25,390 bases of DNA from Mesorhizobium sp. (GCA_030698645.1 JAUYMV010000068.1:1-25390), one strand, 5' to 3'; counted from the stretch's first letter, positions 1-7,756 are shown. Program-made: numbers and translations. The notes: a model not told the origin generated them from the sequence alone.

Positions 1-262
1 GACCCTCGTCGCGGGCCGAAAGTATGTCCTCGATCGTGATCCCGGTCTTGCGACCCGACCGCTTGAGTTCCCGGATCGCCTCCGCGGCGGCTTGCATGCG
101 GGCGCGGCGCTGGTCCTCGTCTGCCACGGGCGGCCCCAGGCGCGCGATCACCTTGCCGTGCCGCGTCACGTCGATGACGGCGCCGCGCTCGACGTCGCCG
201 ATCAATTCGGAGAATCGCGACTTGGCTTCGGTGGCGGCAATGGTTCTGACGGGTGCAGACAT
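1..262 (-). CDS. Phd/YefM-type antitoxin (3' end beyond the window)
   Basis: The translation begins MSAPVRTIAATEAKSRFSEL, followed by a GDVERG...VTRHGKVIARL segment. This is the signature of Phd/YefM antitoxins: a beta-strand/helix DNA-binding N-terminus with the A-x-x-A-K/R-x-x-F/L-S-E motif and an RHGK(V/P)IA(R/V)L strand. About 87 codons are visible and the frame is still open at the window edge; the family is usually 80-100 residues, so little is missing. The ATG at 262-260 has a GGAGG at 275-271, 8 nt upstream. In this family the antitoxin neutralises a co-transcribed toxin (often a PIN-domain VapC or a RelE-like RNase) and represses its own promoter. The toxin gene would lie just left of position 1 and cannot be seen. 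The palindrome at 281-308 fits autoregulation. Confidence 0.85.
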   Translation of the reverse strand, partial: MSAPVRTIAATEAKSRFSELIGDVERGAVIDVTRHGKVIARLGPPVADEDQRRARMQAAAEAIRELKRSGRKTGITIEDILSARDEG

Positions 263-280
263 GTCGAGAACCTCCAATAC

Positions 281-308
281 AGGTCATTTTGACCGGTCAA
301 TTTGACCT
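281..308. promoter_or_regulatory. Palindromic operator upstream of the antitoxin gene
   Basis: A 28-bp near-perfect palindrome is centred on a perfect 12-bp core, TTGACCGGTCAA (289-300). It can also be read as two tandem sites, GGTCA-TTT-TGACC (282-294) and GGTCAA-T-TTGACC (295-307). It ends 19 bp upstream of the antitoxin ATG. Two abutting dyads before a Phd/YefM gene match the cooperative autorepression sites known for this family. The sequence is directly visible; the operator role is inference. Confidence 0.7.
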
Positions 309-476
309 AATCGAGATGCGTGTCAAGACAAACCTGCCTGCGGCGAACCGCCCGCTGCCGGCGGATTTCCGACGTCACGCAGCCGTCGTCCGACAATCAG
401 GCGACCAACCTGCGGGAGAAAGTGTTCCGTTAAGGTATCCCGGTGCAGTCTGCCTTCGCTCAATGGAGATGCACGC

Positions 477-1238
477 ATGACGGGCAAGACGATGTGCCAG
501 GGGTGTCGCGACGGGCAGGACGTCGGCTTCGACTTCACGATGGCCTTCCAGCCGATCGTCGACGTCGTCGCCGGCAGGGTCTGGGGTTACGAAGCACTGG
601 TGCGCGGCATGCAGGGCCAGCCGGCGGGTGAGATTCTCGCCCTGGTCGATGGCACCAACCGCTACGCATTCGACCAGGCCTGCAGGGTCAAGGCGATCGA
701 CCTCGCGAGCACGCTCTTCCCCGCCGACGGCGACTGCATGCTGTCGATCAATTTCATGCCCAACGCGGTCTACGAGCCGTCGGCCTGCATCCGTGCGACG
801 CTTGCCGCCGCGCGCCGAACCGGATTCGATACGCGCCGCCTGATGTTCGAGTTCACCGAGGACGAACGCATCAGCGATACCGCGCATCTGGAAAACATAA
901 TCAATGCGTATCGGCGGCTTGGCTTTACGACGGCGCTGGATGATTTCGGCGCCGGCTATGCCGGTCTGGCCCTGCTCGCGAAGTTCCAGCCCGATCTGAT
1001 CAAGCTCGACATGGAACTGATCCGCGGCATCGCCACCTCGCCCGCCCGCCAGGCGATCGTCGCCAGTCTCGCCGGGCTCGCCCGCCAACTCGATATCCAG
1101 GTGATCGCCGAGGGCGTCGAAACCGAGGCGGAACTGACGGTGCTGAGATCCGCCGGTCTGCGCCTCTTTCAGGGCTATCTCTTCGCGCGTCCATCATTGG
1201 CCCGCCTGCCGGAGCTCGAATTCGATCTCGCTGCGTGA
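477..1238 (+). CDS. Single-domain EAL cyclic-di-GMP phosphodiesterase
   Basis: This 253-residue protein is essentially one EAL domain, the fold that hydrolyses cyclic-di-GMP to pGpG. The key family residues are present: E39 in the YEALVRG signature, N92 (SINFMPN), E125 (FEFTE), D155-D156 (LDDFGAGYAGL), K176 (LIKLD), E212 (IAEGVETEAE) and Q232 (FQGYLF). It is therefore predicted to be catalytically active, not a degenerate binder. No GGDEF, PAS or membrane segment is visible. The N-terminus carries a CxxC pair (C7, C10), which might bind metal or sense redox. The ATG at 477 has a GGAGA at 465-469. It stands alone, divergent from the antitoxin gene with 168 bp (309-476) between the operator and its start, in which I see no confident promoter. 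It could control motility or attachment, but no neighbour indicates a specific target. Confidence 0.9.
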   Translation: MTGKTMCQGCRDGQDVGFDFTMAFQPIVDVVAGRVWGYEALVRGMQGQPAGEILALVDGTNRYAFDQACRVKAIDLASTLFPADGDCMLSINFMPNAVYEPSACIRATLAAARRTGFDTRRLMFEFTEDERISDTAHLENIINAYRRLGFTTALDDFGAGYAGLALLAKFQPDLIKLDMELIRGIATSPARQAIVASLAGLARQLDIQVIAEGVETEAELTVLRSAGLRLFQGYLFARPSLARLPELEFDLAA

Positions 1239-1423
1239 GGCGCTTTGAAGGCGGCCGGGAATTCGGCGCCGCGAGGCTCGACGCCCGTCGCCAAGGCGCA
1301 TAGACTCCGGCCTGCAATGAACCTGACACCCCCTGACGCAACACCCGTCCCCGCCATGCGCCGCGCGATGGTTACGTTTGGACGGGCCCGCGACGTGCGC
1401 GCCCTGCCGGGAGACATGCCGTC

Positions 1424-2293
1424 TTGACCGGCCGGCTGGTGATCCTTGGCTCCAAGGGTGGACCGGCCCTTCGCCCGGGCGGTCCGTCGCCCTCATCCAG
1501 CCTTCTCGAGCTTGGCGGTCGGCTGATCGTCGTCGATTGCGGACTCGGCGTCACGCGCGGACTGACCGATGCAGGCGTCGACCTGAAGCGTCTCGACCTC
1601 GTCTTTGTCACCCATCTCCATTCCGACCATGTGCTCGAGCTCGGGCCCCTGCTGCACACCGCCTGGACCGCCGGCCTCGCCACGCAGGTCCGTGTTTGCG
1701 GTCCGCCCGGCACCAACCATCTCTGGACCTGTTTCCTGCAGTCGATGGAGTTCGACATCGAGATCCGCATCGCCGACGAGGGCAGGCCCGACATCCGCGA
1801 TCTCGTGGTCGTCGAGGAGTTCGCCGAGGGTCCGGTGCTGGACGATGGCGGACTGACCGTCACGGCGCTGCGCGTCGACCACCCGCCGGTGACCGACTGT
1901 TTCGCGCTGCGCTTCGAACATGCCGCGACCAGCGTCGTCTTCTCGGCCGACACCGCCTTTTTCCCGCCGCTCGCCGATTTCGCGCGCGGCGCCGCGATAC
2001 TCGTCCACGAGGCCATGCTCCTGGAGGGCGTCGAGCGCCTCGTCGCCCGCACCGGCAACGGCGCGCGGCTGCGCGAGCATCTGCTGGCCAGCCATAGTTT
2101 CGCCGCCGAGGCTGGCCGCATCGCCGCCGCGGCCGAGGTCGGCATGCTGGTCCTCAATCATCTCATACCGGCTGACGATCCCGCGATCGGCGACGCCGAC
2201 TGGATTGCCGCCGTGCGAGAAACCTGGGGAGGAGACCTGGCGATTGGACATGACGGACTGCAACTGGAGTTGAACGGCGGCGAACCCGCCTGA
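1424..2293 (+). CDS. Metallo-beta-lactamase-fold hydrolase (RNase Z/arylsulfatase-like)
   Basis: The 289-residue product begins MTGRLVILGSKGG, a typical start for the RNase Z/AtsA branch of the metallo-beta-lactamase superfamily. It has the HLHSDH dinuclear-metal motif (H64, H66, D68, H69). Further probable ligands are the histidine in VDHPPVTD, the aspartate in FSADTAFF and the histidine in LVLNHLIP. The substrate cannot be read from sequence; relatives cleave phosphodiesters, sulfate esters or lactones. The chosen start is TTG at 1424, with GGGAG at 1409-1413; no in-frame ATG lies upstream before a stop, and the next GTG would cut into the first strand. The following FAH-family gene starts 15 nt downstream, so the two are probably co-transcribed and may serve one catabolic route. 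Confidence 0.85.
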   Translation: MTGRLVILGSKGGPALRPGGPSPSSSLLELGGRLIVVDCGLGVTRGLTDAGVDLKRLDLVFVTHLHSDHVLELGPLLHTAWTAGLATQVRVCGPPGTNHLWTCFLQSMEFDIEIRIADEGRPDIRDLVVVEEFAEGPVLDDGGLTVTALRVDHPPVTDCFALRFEHAATSVVFSADTAFFPPLADFARGAAILVHEAMLLEGVERLVARTGNGARLREHLLASHSFAAEAGRIAAAAEVGMLVLNHLIPADDPAIGDADWIAAVRETWGGDLAIGHDGLQLELNGGEPA

Positions 2294-2308
2294 CGGGAGG
2301 AATTTTCC

Positions 2309-3325
2309 ATGAAACTGGCGACGTTGAAGAACGGCACGCGCGACGGCAGGCTTGTCGTCGTCTCGCGCGACCTGACGCGCTGTACCGACGCCTCGTTTCT
2401 GGCGCCCACCCTGCAGGCGGCGCTCGACGACTGGCGGCGCATTTCGCCACATCTGGCGACGCTCGCCGAATCGCTCGAGACCGGCGCCGTGCCCGATATG
2501 CGATTCCACGAGCACGACGCCCATGCGCCGCTGCCCCGCGCCTATCAGTGGGCCGACGGCTCGGCCTATCTGAACCATGCCGAACTGATGCGGAAGGCGG
2601 CGGGCAGCGAGTTGCCGGCGGCCTTCAGCAAGGAACCGACCATGTATCAGGGAGGTTCGGACGCATTCCTCGGACCGCGCGATCCGATCCTGGTGGTCGA
2701 TGAGGATCATGGCGCCGACATGGAGGGCGAGATCGCCGTCATCGTCGACGACGTGCCGATGGGCGCCTCGGCCGAACAGGCGCGGGACGCGATCCGGCTG
2801 GTCATGCTGGTCAACGACGTCTCGCTGCGCCGCCTCGCGCCGGACGAACTCGCCAAGGGTTTCGGCTTCTTCCACGCCAAGCCATCGACGTCGTTTTCGC
2901 CGGTCGCCGTCACGCCGGATGAACTGGACGGCGCCTGGGCCGACGGCAAGCTGCACCTGCCGCTGTCGGTCGACCTCAACGGCAAGCCCTTCGGTCGCGC
3001 CGACGCCGGCGTCGACATGCTGTTCGATTTTGGCCAGCTCATCGCCCATGCGGCCAGGACCCGACCGCTCGGCGCCGGGGCGATCATCGGCTCCGGCACG
3101 GTGTCCAACCGTGGCGGCGACGGACCCGGCAAGCCGGTGGAGGAGGGCGGCGTCGGCTATTCCTGTCTCGCCGAATTGCGTACCGTGGAGAAGATCCGCA
3201 CCGGCAAGGCGACGACCCCGCTGCTGCGGTTCGGCGACACGGTGCGCATCGAGATGAAGGACAAGGCCGGCCACTCGATCTTTGGCGCGATCGAGCAGGT
3301 GGTGCAGAAATACGTGGCCGGCTGA
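2309..3325 (+). CDS. Fumarylacetoacetate hydrolase (FAH) family protein
   Basis: This 338-residue protein belongs to the FAH superfamily, whose members cleave or hydrate beta-diketo and 2-keto acids using Mg2+ or Ca2+. The C-terminal catalytic half shows the metal-binding acid cluster (E139, E141 in DMEGEIAVIV, and D170 in LVNDVS), a probable active-site lysine K191 in FFHAKPSTSF, and the GSGTVSNRGG loop at 261-270. An N-terminal domain of about 115 residues precedes it, as in the 320-340-residue bacterial subfamily seen in aromatic-acid catabolism. The ATG at 2309 has a strong GGGAGGAA 8 nt upstream. The exact substrate is not determinable. Fumarylacetoacetate itself is possible, but no homogentisate or maleylacetoacetate genes are in the window. 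The upstream hydrolase gene is only 15 nt away. Confidence 0.88.
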   Translation: MKLATLKNGTRDGRLVVVSRDLTRCTDASFLAPTLQAALDDWRRISPHLATLAESLETGAVPDMRFHEHDAHAPLPRAYQWADGSAYLNHAELMRKAAGSELPAAFSKEPTMYQGGSDAFLGPRDPILVVDEDHGADMEGEIAVIVDDVPMGASAEQARDAIRLVMLVNDVSLRRLAPDELAKGFGFFHAKPSTSFSPVAVTPDELDGAWADGKLHLPLSVDLNGKPFGRADAGVDMLFDFGQLIAHAARTRPLGAGAIIGSGTVSNRGGDGPGKPVEEGGVGYSCLAELRTVEKIRTGKATTPLLRFGDTVRIEMKDKAGHSIFGAIEQVVQKYVAG

Positions 3326-3357
3326 TGCGACCGCCCGTGTGAGGGGAGGGAGGACCA

Positions 3358-3660
3358 ATGAGAGAGGCATTGCAGGACCAGACCGTGTTCATGCTGGTCA
3401 GCGGAGCATGGGCGATTGCCATGATCGCGATTTTCATCACGGTAATCCGCATGTGCTACACGATCGAGGCGCGCTCCGGCCGGCCGATGCCCAAGCAGGG
3501 CCTGCCCGGTTTCGCCAATGTGTTTCCGGTCGCCTTCAACATCGGCGTTGCGAAGGACGAGGAGACACAGCGGCTGCGCTGGCGCATGAACCAGCGGCTG
3601 CTGGTCATCCTCGCGGGCTTCGTGGTGTTTGCGCTCATCGTGCGGGAATCCGGGGTCTAG
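3358..3660 (+). CDS. Small two-helix membrane protein of unknown function
   Basis: A 100-residue protein with two predicted transmembrane helices, around residues 10-33 (VFMLVSGAWAIAMIAIFITV) and 80-95 (LLVILAGFVVFALIV). A basic, soluble middle segment lies between them and contains ARSGRPMPKQGLPGFANVFP. I do not recognise the family. The start is well supported by GGGAGGGAGG just before ATG 3358. It sits 32 bp after the FAH-family gene and 3 bp before the DinB-like gene, so it is very likely translated from the same transcript. Nothing in the sequence reveals a catalytic role. Confidence 0.75.
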   Translation: MREALQDQTVFMLVSGAWAIAMIAIFITVIRMCYTIEARSGRPMPKQGLPGFANVFPVAFNIGVAKDEETQRLRWRMNQRLLVILAGFVVFALIVRESGV

Positions 3661-3663
3661 GCG

Positions 3664-4200
3664 ATGGACCTGATCGGCCACTACCGGCGCATGGCGGCGA
3701 ACAACCGCTGGTCCAACGACCGGGTCTACCGAGCGGTGCTCGCGCTTGCGCCGGACGAATTCGACGCGCCGCGCGTCTCGTTCTTCCCGTCCATCGCGGC
3801 GACGCTGAACCATGTGCTGGCCGTCGACCATCTCTATCTGGATTTCCTGGAGGAGGGCGGCATCGGGGCCGAGGCCTTCGACGGCTACCAGGCCGTTGCC
3901 GACCCGGCGCTGCTGTTCGGCCGGCAGACGGCGGCGGATGAACGGCTGATCGCCTTCTGTGCCCGGCTCACCGTTGCCGACCTCGAGCGACGCGTTGCCA
4001 CGGACCGCCGCACCGACGGAATCGTTCCGGAACGCATCGGCGACCTGCTGGCGCATCTCTTCCTGCACCAGATCCATCATCGCGGGCAGGTGCACGCCAT
4101 GCTGTCCGGCACCTCCGTGCCGCCACCGCAGCTCGACGAGTTTCTGCTCGACTATGACCTAAAGCTGCGGCGGGACGAAGTGGCGCGGCTTGGACTCTAG
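3664..4200 (+). CDS. DinB/YfiT-fold metalloprotein
   Basis: The 178-residue product has the DinB four-helix-bundle layout: an N-terminal helix (HYRRMAANNRWSNDRVY), an NH-VLAVDH helix carrying H50 and H56, and a C-terminal helix HLFLHQIHHRGQVHAML carrying H131, H135, H138, H139 and H144. In this superfamily three histidines, one in the second helix and two in the third with HxxxH spacing, bind a divalent metal. Members include thiol-dependent transferases and proteins of unknown role, often stress related; substrate here is unknown. The length is typical. ATG 3664 follows the preceding stop by 3 nt, so translation is probably coupled with the small membrane protein gene. Confidence 0.85.
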   Translation: MDLIGHYRRMAANNRWSNDRVYRAVLALAPDEFDAPRVSFFPSIAATLNHVLAVDHLYLDFLEEGGIGAEAFDGYQAVADPALLFGRQTAADERLIAFCARLTVADLERRVATDRRTDGIVPERIGDLLAHLFLHQIHHRGQVHAMLSGTSVPPPQLDEFLLDYDLKLRRDEVARLGL

Positions 4201-4224
4201 ACGCGACGTCCGAGCCGGCTGGAA

Positions 4225-4250
4225 TTGTTATGCTGTATAGCAAATATTCC
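4225..4250. promoter_or_regulatory. AT-rich spot with a short dyad before the TRAP genes
   Basis: The 126-bp gap between the DinB-like gene and dctQ contains a locally AT-rich stretch with a TGCT-GTAT-AGCA dyad at 4231-4242. It is the only non-coding-looking anomaly in this gap and could be a promoter or a regulator site for the TRAP operon. The arms are only 4 bp and no convincing -35/-10 pair was found, so the call is weak. Confidence 0.25.
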
Positions 4251-4326
4251 GCAGCCTCCATTGCGCTTCGCGGCCGTGGGAGATAGCGTCCCCCGCCGAT
4301 GGGAAAATCGTGCGCGGGAGGGCGTC

Positions 4327-4857
4327 GTGAACCTGACAATTCTCATACGCATGCTGGCGCGGTGGCTTGCCATCCTCGGTGGCGTCGTGCTTGTCATGAT
4401 CACCGTGATGATCGTGGTCAGCATCACCGGCCGCGCCTTCATCTGGGCGGGTCTGAAGCCCGTGCATGGAGATTTCGAACTGGTCGAGGCGGGGACGGCC
4501 TTCGCCGTCTTCTCGTTTCTGCCCTGGTGCCAGCTCAATCGCGGCCATGCCACCGTCGACCTCTTCACGAACTACCTCCCGGCATCGGCGAATCGGGTCA
4601 TCGATCTGGTCTCCGAGATCCTGATGGCGCTGGTGACGATCCTGATCGCCTGGCGGCTTTGGGTCGGCATGTTCGACAAGATCGAGAACGGTGAGATTTC
4701 CTTCATCCTGCAGATGCCGCTCTGGTGGGGCTTCGCCGTCTGCGCCGCGGCGACCGTCGTCGGCGTGATCGTTTCTCTCTACATGGTCGCCGTGCGCGTC
4801 GGCGAGGTCGCGCTCGGGCGCTCGCTTCTCGACGCCGGCCAGGGAGCCGTCCATTGA
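4327..4857 (+). CDS. dctQ: TRAP transporter small permease subunit
   Basis: The 176-residue product has four predicted membrane helices and the DctQ hallmarks: an early helix ending in GRAFI, the GDFELVEAGT segment, and LPWCQLNRGHATVDLF. DctQ pairs with DctM to form the membrane part of sodium-driven tripartite (TRAP) importers for organic acids. The GTG start at 4327 is preferred over an upstream in-frame ATG (4225). It has GGGAGGG immediately upstream, and the extra 34 residues of the longer form (MLCCIANIPQPPLRF...) are unlike the family N-terminus. Its stop overlaps the dctM start by 4 nt (TTGA), implying coupled translation. No dctP-type binding-protein gene is adjacent. Confidence 0.9.
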   Translation: MNLTILIRMLARWLAILGGVVLVMITVMIVVSITGRAFIWAGLKPVHGDFELVEAGTAFAVFSFLPWCQLNRGHATVDLFTNYLPASANRVIDLVSEILMALVTILIAWRLWVGMFDKIENGEISFILQMPLWWGFAVCAAATVVGVIVSLYMVAVRVGEVALGRSLLDAGQGAVH

Positions 4858-6176
4858 CCGCGCTCGAAGTCGCCCTCTGGTCATTCCCCATCCTGCTGCT
4901 GCTGATCTTCCTGCGCTTGCCGATCGGCCTGGCGATGCTGCTGTGCGGCCTGATCGGCACCTGGATCCTGTCCGGCAGCACCGTGCCGATCCTGGCCAAG
5001 CTGAAATCCGAGACCTATTCCACCTTTTCCAGCCACTCGCTGTCGATCATCCCGCTCTTCCTGCTGATGGGCCAGTTCGCCGGCCTCGGCGGCATGTCGC
5101 AGTCGCTGTTCAAGGCGGCGAACGCCTGGCTCGGCCACAGGCGCGGCGGCGTCGCGATGGCGGCGATCGGCGCCTGCGCCGGGTTTGGCGCCATCTGCGG
5201 TTCTTCGCTGGCCACCGCGGCGACGATGGCCCAGGTCGCCCTGCCGGAGCTCAAGCGCTATGGCTATTCCGGCGCGTTGGCGACCGGGACGCTCGCCGCA
5301 GGCGGCACGCTCGGCATCCTGATTCCACCGTCCATCGTACTCGTTATCTATGCGATCCTCGCCGAACAGAACATCGCCAAGCTGTTTCTGGCGGCCTTCG
5401 TACCCGGCATCCTGGCCGCCGTCGGCTACATGATCGCCATCTCCATCTATGTCCGGCTGTTTCCCGACTCTGCCGGCAGCAGCCCGCGCATGCCGTACGG
5501 TCAGCGCTTCCGCGCGCTGGTCGATGTCTGGCCGGTGCTGCTGGTGTTCATCGCGGTCGTCGGCGGCATCTATTTCGGCTGGTTCACGCCGACCGAGGGC
5601 GCCGCGATAGGCGCGGCCGGCACCGGGCTCATCGCGTGGCTGAACGGCGGCCTGACCCGCAGGACATTGCTCGATTCGATCCTGACGACGGCGAGCGCGA
5701 CCGCGATGATCTTCTTCATCGTCTACGGCGCCGCGATGTACAACGGCTTCCTGGCTCTGTCGCAGATGCCGCAACTGGCCGCGGCCTACATCGCCGGCCA
5801 GGGCTACAACCCATGGACCGTGCTGGTCGCCATTCTGTTCCTCTATCTGGTGCTCGGCTGCGTCATGGATTCGCTCTCGATGATCCTGCTGACAATCCCG
5901 ATCTTCTTCCCGATCGTCAGCGCACTCGACTATGGTCTCGGCCCCGAGGAATTCGCGATCTGGTTCGGCATCCTGGTGCTCATCGTCGTCGAGGTCGGGC
6001 TGATCACGCCGCCGGTCGGCATGAACCTCTTCGTCATCAACTCGATGGCGAAGACGACGCCGATCGTCGACACCTATCGCGGCGTCACGCCCTTCGTCAT
6101 CAGCGACATGGTGCGCACGACGATGCTCGTGCTGTTCCCGGTCATCTCGCTGTTCCTGGTGCGCTGGCTCTACTGA
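4854..6176 (+). CDS. dctM: TRAP transporter large permease subunit
   Basis: The 440-residue, strongly hydrophobic product is a DctM subunit, the transport channel of TRAP importers. Family landmarks include FLRLPIGLAMLLCGLIG near the N-terminus, SIIPLFLLMGQFA, GAICGSSLATAATM, TLAAGGTLGILIPPSIVLVIYAI, GWFTPTEGAAIGA, LGCVMDSLSMILLTIPIFFP and EVGLITPPVGMNLFVI. About a dozen helices are expected. The start chosen is TTG at 4854, which overlaps the dctQ stop (TTGA) and has AGGGAG at 4841-4846; the frame is open further upstream but that portion is arginine-rich antisense-like sequence within dctQ. The substrate is probably an organic acid, but without the binding protein it cannot be narrowed. Confidence 0.92.
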   Translation: MTALEVALWSFPILLLLIFLRLPIGLAMLLCGLIGTWILSGSTVPILAKLKSETYSTFSSHSLSIIPLFLLMGQFAGLGGMSQSLFKAANAWLGHRRGGVAMAAIGACAGFGAICGSSLATAATMAQVALPELKRYGYSGALATGTLAAGGTLGILIPPSIVLVIYAILAEQNIAKLFLAAFVPGILAAVGYMIAISIYVRLFPDSAGSSPRMPYGQRFRALVDVWPVLLVFIAVVGGIYFGWFTPTEGAAIGAAGTGLIAWLNGGLTRRTLLDSILTTASATAMIFFIVYGAAMYNGFLALSQMPQLAAAYIAGQGYNPWTVLVAILFLYLVLGCVMDSLSMILLTIPIFFPIVSALDYGLGPEEFAIWFGILVLIVVEVGLITPPVGMNLFVINSMAKTTPIVDTYRGVTPFVISDMVRTTMLVLFPVISLFLVRWLY

Positions 6177-6195
6177 CGGGCAGGGAAGTCACCGT

Positions 6196-6534
6196 CTACC
6201 CGCGCGATTGCTTCGCCATCATGTAGAGATTGGTCGAGCGCGCGCCGGAGCGGCAATAGGCGAACACCGGGCCATCGAGTTCGTCGAGCGCGTCCGCCAT
6301 GTCGACGACGTTGCGCTGCGTGATCTGGCCGCTGACGACGGGGATATAGGCAAAGGCCAGGCCCGCCGCTTCGGCCGCCGCCTGGATGCCGCCATGCGGC
6401 GGCTGGCCCGGCTGCTCCTCGTCCGGCCGGTTGCAGATGACGCTCTTGAAGCCTGCTGCCTTGATCGCCTGGATGTCCTCGGCGGTTATCTGTCCCGCGA
6501 CGGCAAAGTCGTCGCTGACCTGGCGGTAGTCCAT
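6196..6534 (-). CDS. DUF442/TIGR01244 family phosphatase or sulfurtransferase-like protein
   Basis: The 112-residue product starts MDYRQVSDDFAVAGQITAED and has the DUF442 (beta-lactamase-hydrolase-like, Blh N-terminal) pattern. VICNRPDEEQPGQP is followed by YIPVVSGQIT and the active-site loop YCRSGARS near residue 95. The Cys-x4-Arg loop places it with the rhodanese/dual-specificity phosphatase fold. In some relatives the domain is fused to an ETHE1-like sulfur dioxygenase and is linked to sulfide metabolism; here it stands alone. The ATG at 6534 has GAGGAG upstream. The substrate is not known. It converges on dctM with 19 bp between stops and diverges from the oxidoreductase gene. Confidence 0.85.
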   Translation of the reverse strand: MDYRQVSDDFAVAGQITAEDIQAIKAAGFKSVICNRPDEEQPGQPPHGGIQAAAEAAGLAFAYIPVVSGQITQRNVVDMADALDELDGPVFAYCRSGARSTNLYMMAKQSRG

Positions 6535-6642
6535 GGCGTGGCTCCTCGTCGTCGTGCCTGAATTGCGGCAGTCATGCCATCGCGTGGCACGCAGGGCAAC
6601 AGCGCGTTTGTGCGGGCCCTCGTGTCCGGCTATGCAGGTCCC

Positions 6643-7752
6643 ATGAGCACGCATTTCGACATCATCATCGTCGGCGCCGGGATTGCCGGCGTCGGCCTCG
6701 CCGCGGCGCTCCCCCGGGGGCCTGCCGTCGCCATTCTCGAGCAGGAGCCGCGCGCTGCCTATCATTCCACCGGGCGTTCGGCGGCGATCTTCATCCGCAA
6801 CTATGGCAATGCGGTTATACGCGCGCTCAACGCCGCCAGCGCACCATTGTTCGAACGCGGCGATCCGACGCTGTTCGAACACCCACTGCTCACGCCGCGT
6901 GGCGTCCTGAACATCGCCGACGAACACGGGATGGTTCAGCACGCGGCGCTGATCGCGGGCTCCGAAGGGCTCGTCGAACTGACGCCGGCGGAGGCGCTGG
7001 CGCTGGTTCCCGCGCTCCGCATCGAGCGCATCGCCGCCGCGGCATACGAGCGCGATGCGCAGGACATCGACGTTGCGGCGCTGCACGAGGGCTGGCTGCG
7101 CAAGGCAAGGTCGAACGGCGCTGTGATCCGGGTCGAGACGCCGCTGCTGTCGGCCTGGCGCGAAAACGATCTTTGGTCGGTCGAGACCAGCGCCGGCCGG
7201 CTGACCGCGCCGATCCTCGTCAACGCCGCCGGCGCGTGGGCCGACGCGGTCGCGACCGCGAGCGGCGTCAACCGGCTCGGCCTCGTGCCGATGCGCCGTT
7301 CGATGGCGGTGCTGCCGGCGCCCGACGGCTACGATATCAGGAACTGGCCGCTCGTCGCCGACACGGCGGAAGGCTGGTACGCCAAGCCGGACGCTGGAAA
7401 GCTCTATGTGTCGCCGGCAGAGGAGATACCCGTCGAACCGCACGACGCCTTCGTCGACGACATGATCCTGGCGGAAGGTCTCGACAGGTTCGAGCAGGCC
7501 TTCACCTTCCCGGTCACGCGGGTCGAGCGCAGCTGGGCGGGCCTGCGCACCTTCGCGCCGGATCGCACACCGGTCGCGGGGTTCGACGTCGGCGCGGAGG
7601 GCTTCTTCTGGCTGGCCGGGCAGGGCGGCTACGGCATCCAGACGTCGCCCGCGATGTCGGCGCTCGCCGCGGCGCGGATCACCGGCGCGCCACCCCCACA
7701 TGGCCTCGAAGGCGTGGTGGACGCCCTGTCGCCGGCCCGCTTCGCCCGGTAG
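6643..7752 (+). CDS. FAD-dependent oxidoreductase of the DadA/glycine oxidase family
   Basis: The 369-residue product opens with a dinucleotide-binding motif, FDIIIVGAGIAGVGLAAAL (G11, G13, G16), followed by an acidic strand end (AILEQE) and STGRSAAIFIRNYG, where DAO-family enzymes contact FAD. A C-terminal RSWAGLRTFAPDRTPVAGFD and GFFWLAGQGGYGIQTSPAMS complete the DAO fold. Such enzymes oxidise the C-N bond of amino acids or amines, or 2-hydroxy acids, passing electrons to oxygen or a quinone; the substrate is unknown. The start at ATG 6643 places the Rossmann strand at the N-terminus. An in-frame ATG at 6574 would add 23 poorly conserved-looking residues. Its stop lies 4 bp from that of pimD on the opposite strand. 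Confidence 0.85.
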   Translation: MSTHFDIIIVGAGIAGVGLAAALPRGPAVAILEQEPRAAYHSTGRSAAIFIRNYGNAVIRALNAASAPLFERGDPTLFEHPLLTPRGVLNIADEHGMVQHAALIAGSEGLVELTPAEALALVPALRIERIAAAAYERDAQDIDVAALHEGWLRKARSNGAVIRVETPLLSAWRENDLWSVETSAGRLTAPILVNAAGAWADAVATASGVNRLGLVPMRRSMAVLPAPDGYDIRNWPLVADTAEGWYAKPDAGKLYVSPAEEIPVEPHDAFVDDMILAEGLDRFEQAFTFPVTRVERSWAGLRTFAPDRTPVAGFDVGAEGFFWLAGQGGYGIQTSPAMSALAAARITGAPPPHGLEGVVDALSPARFAR

Positions 7753-7756
7753 AGGT

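Noticed and set aside
375..1088. Long minus-strand frame opposite the EAL gene
   Set aside because: It is an antisense shadow in GC-rich DNA: rich in Arg, Gly and His, with no family resemblance, while the plus strand encodes an intact EAL domain.
1493..3370. A 625-codon minus-strand frame opposite the metallo-hydrolase and FAH genes
   Set aside because: Both plus-strand genes show full motif sets and ribosome sites; the minus frame has low-complexity arginine-rich composition and no recognisable domain.
4225..4326. N-terminal extension of dctQ from ATG 4225
   Set aside because: The extra 34 residues do not resemble the family, no ribosome site precedes 4225, and GTG 4327 has GGGAGGG.
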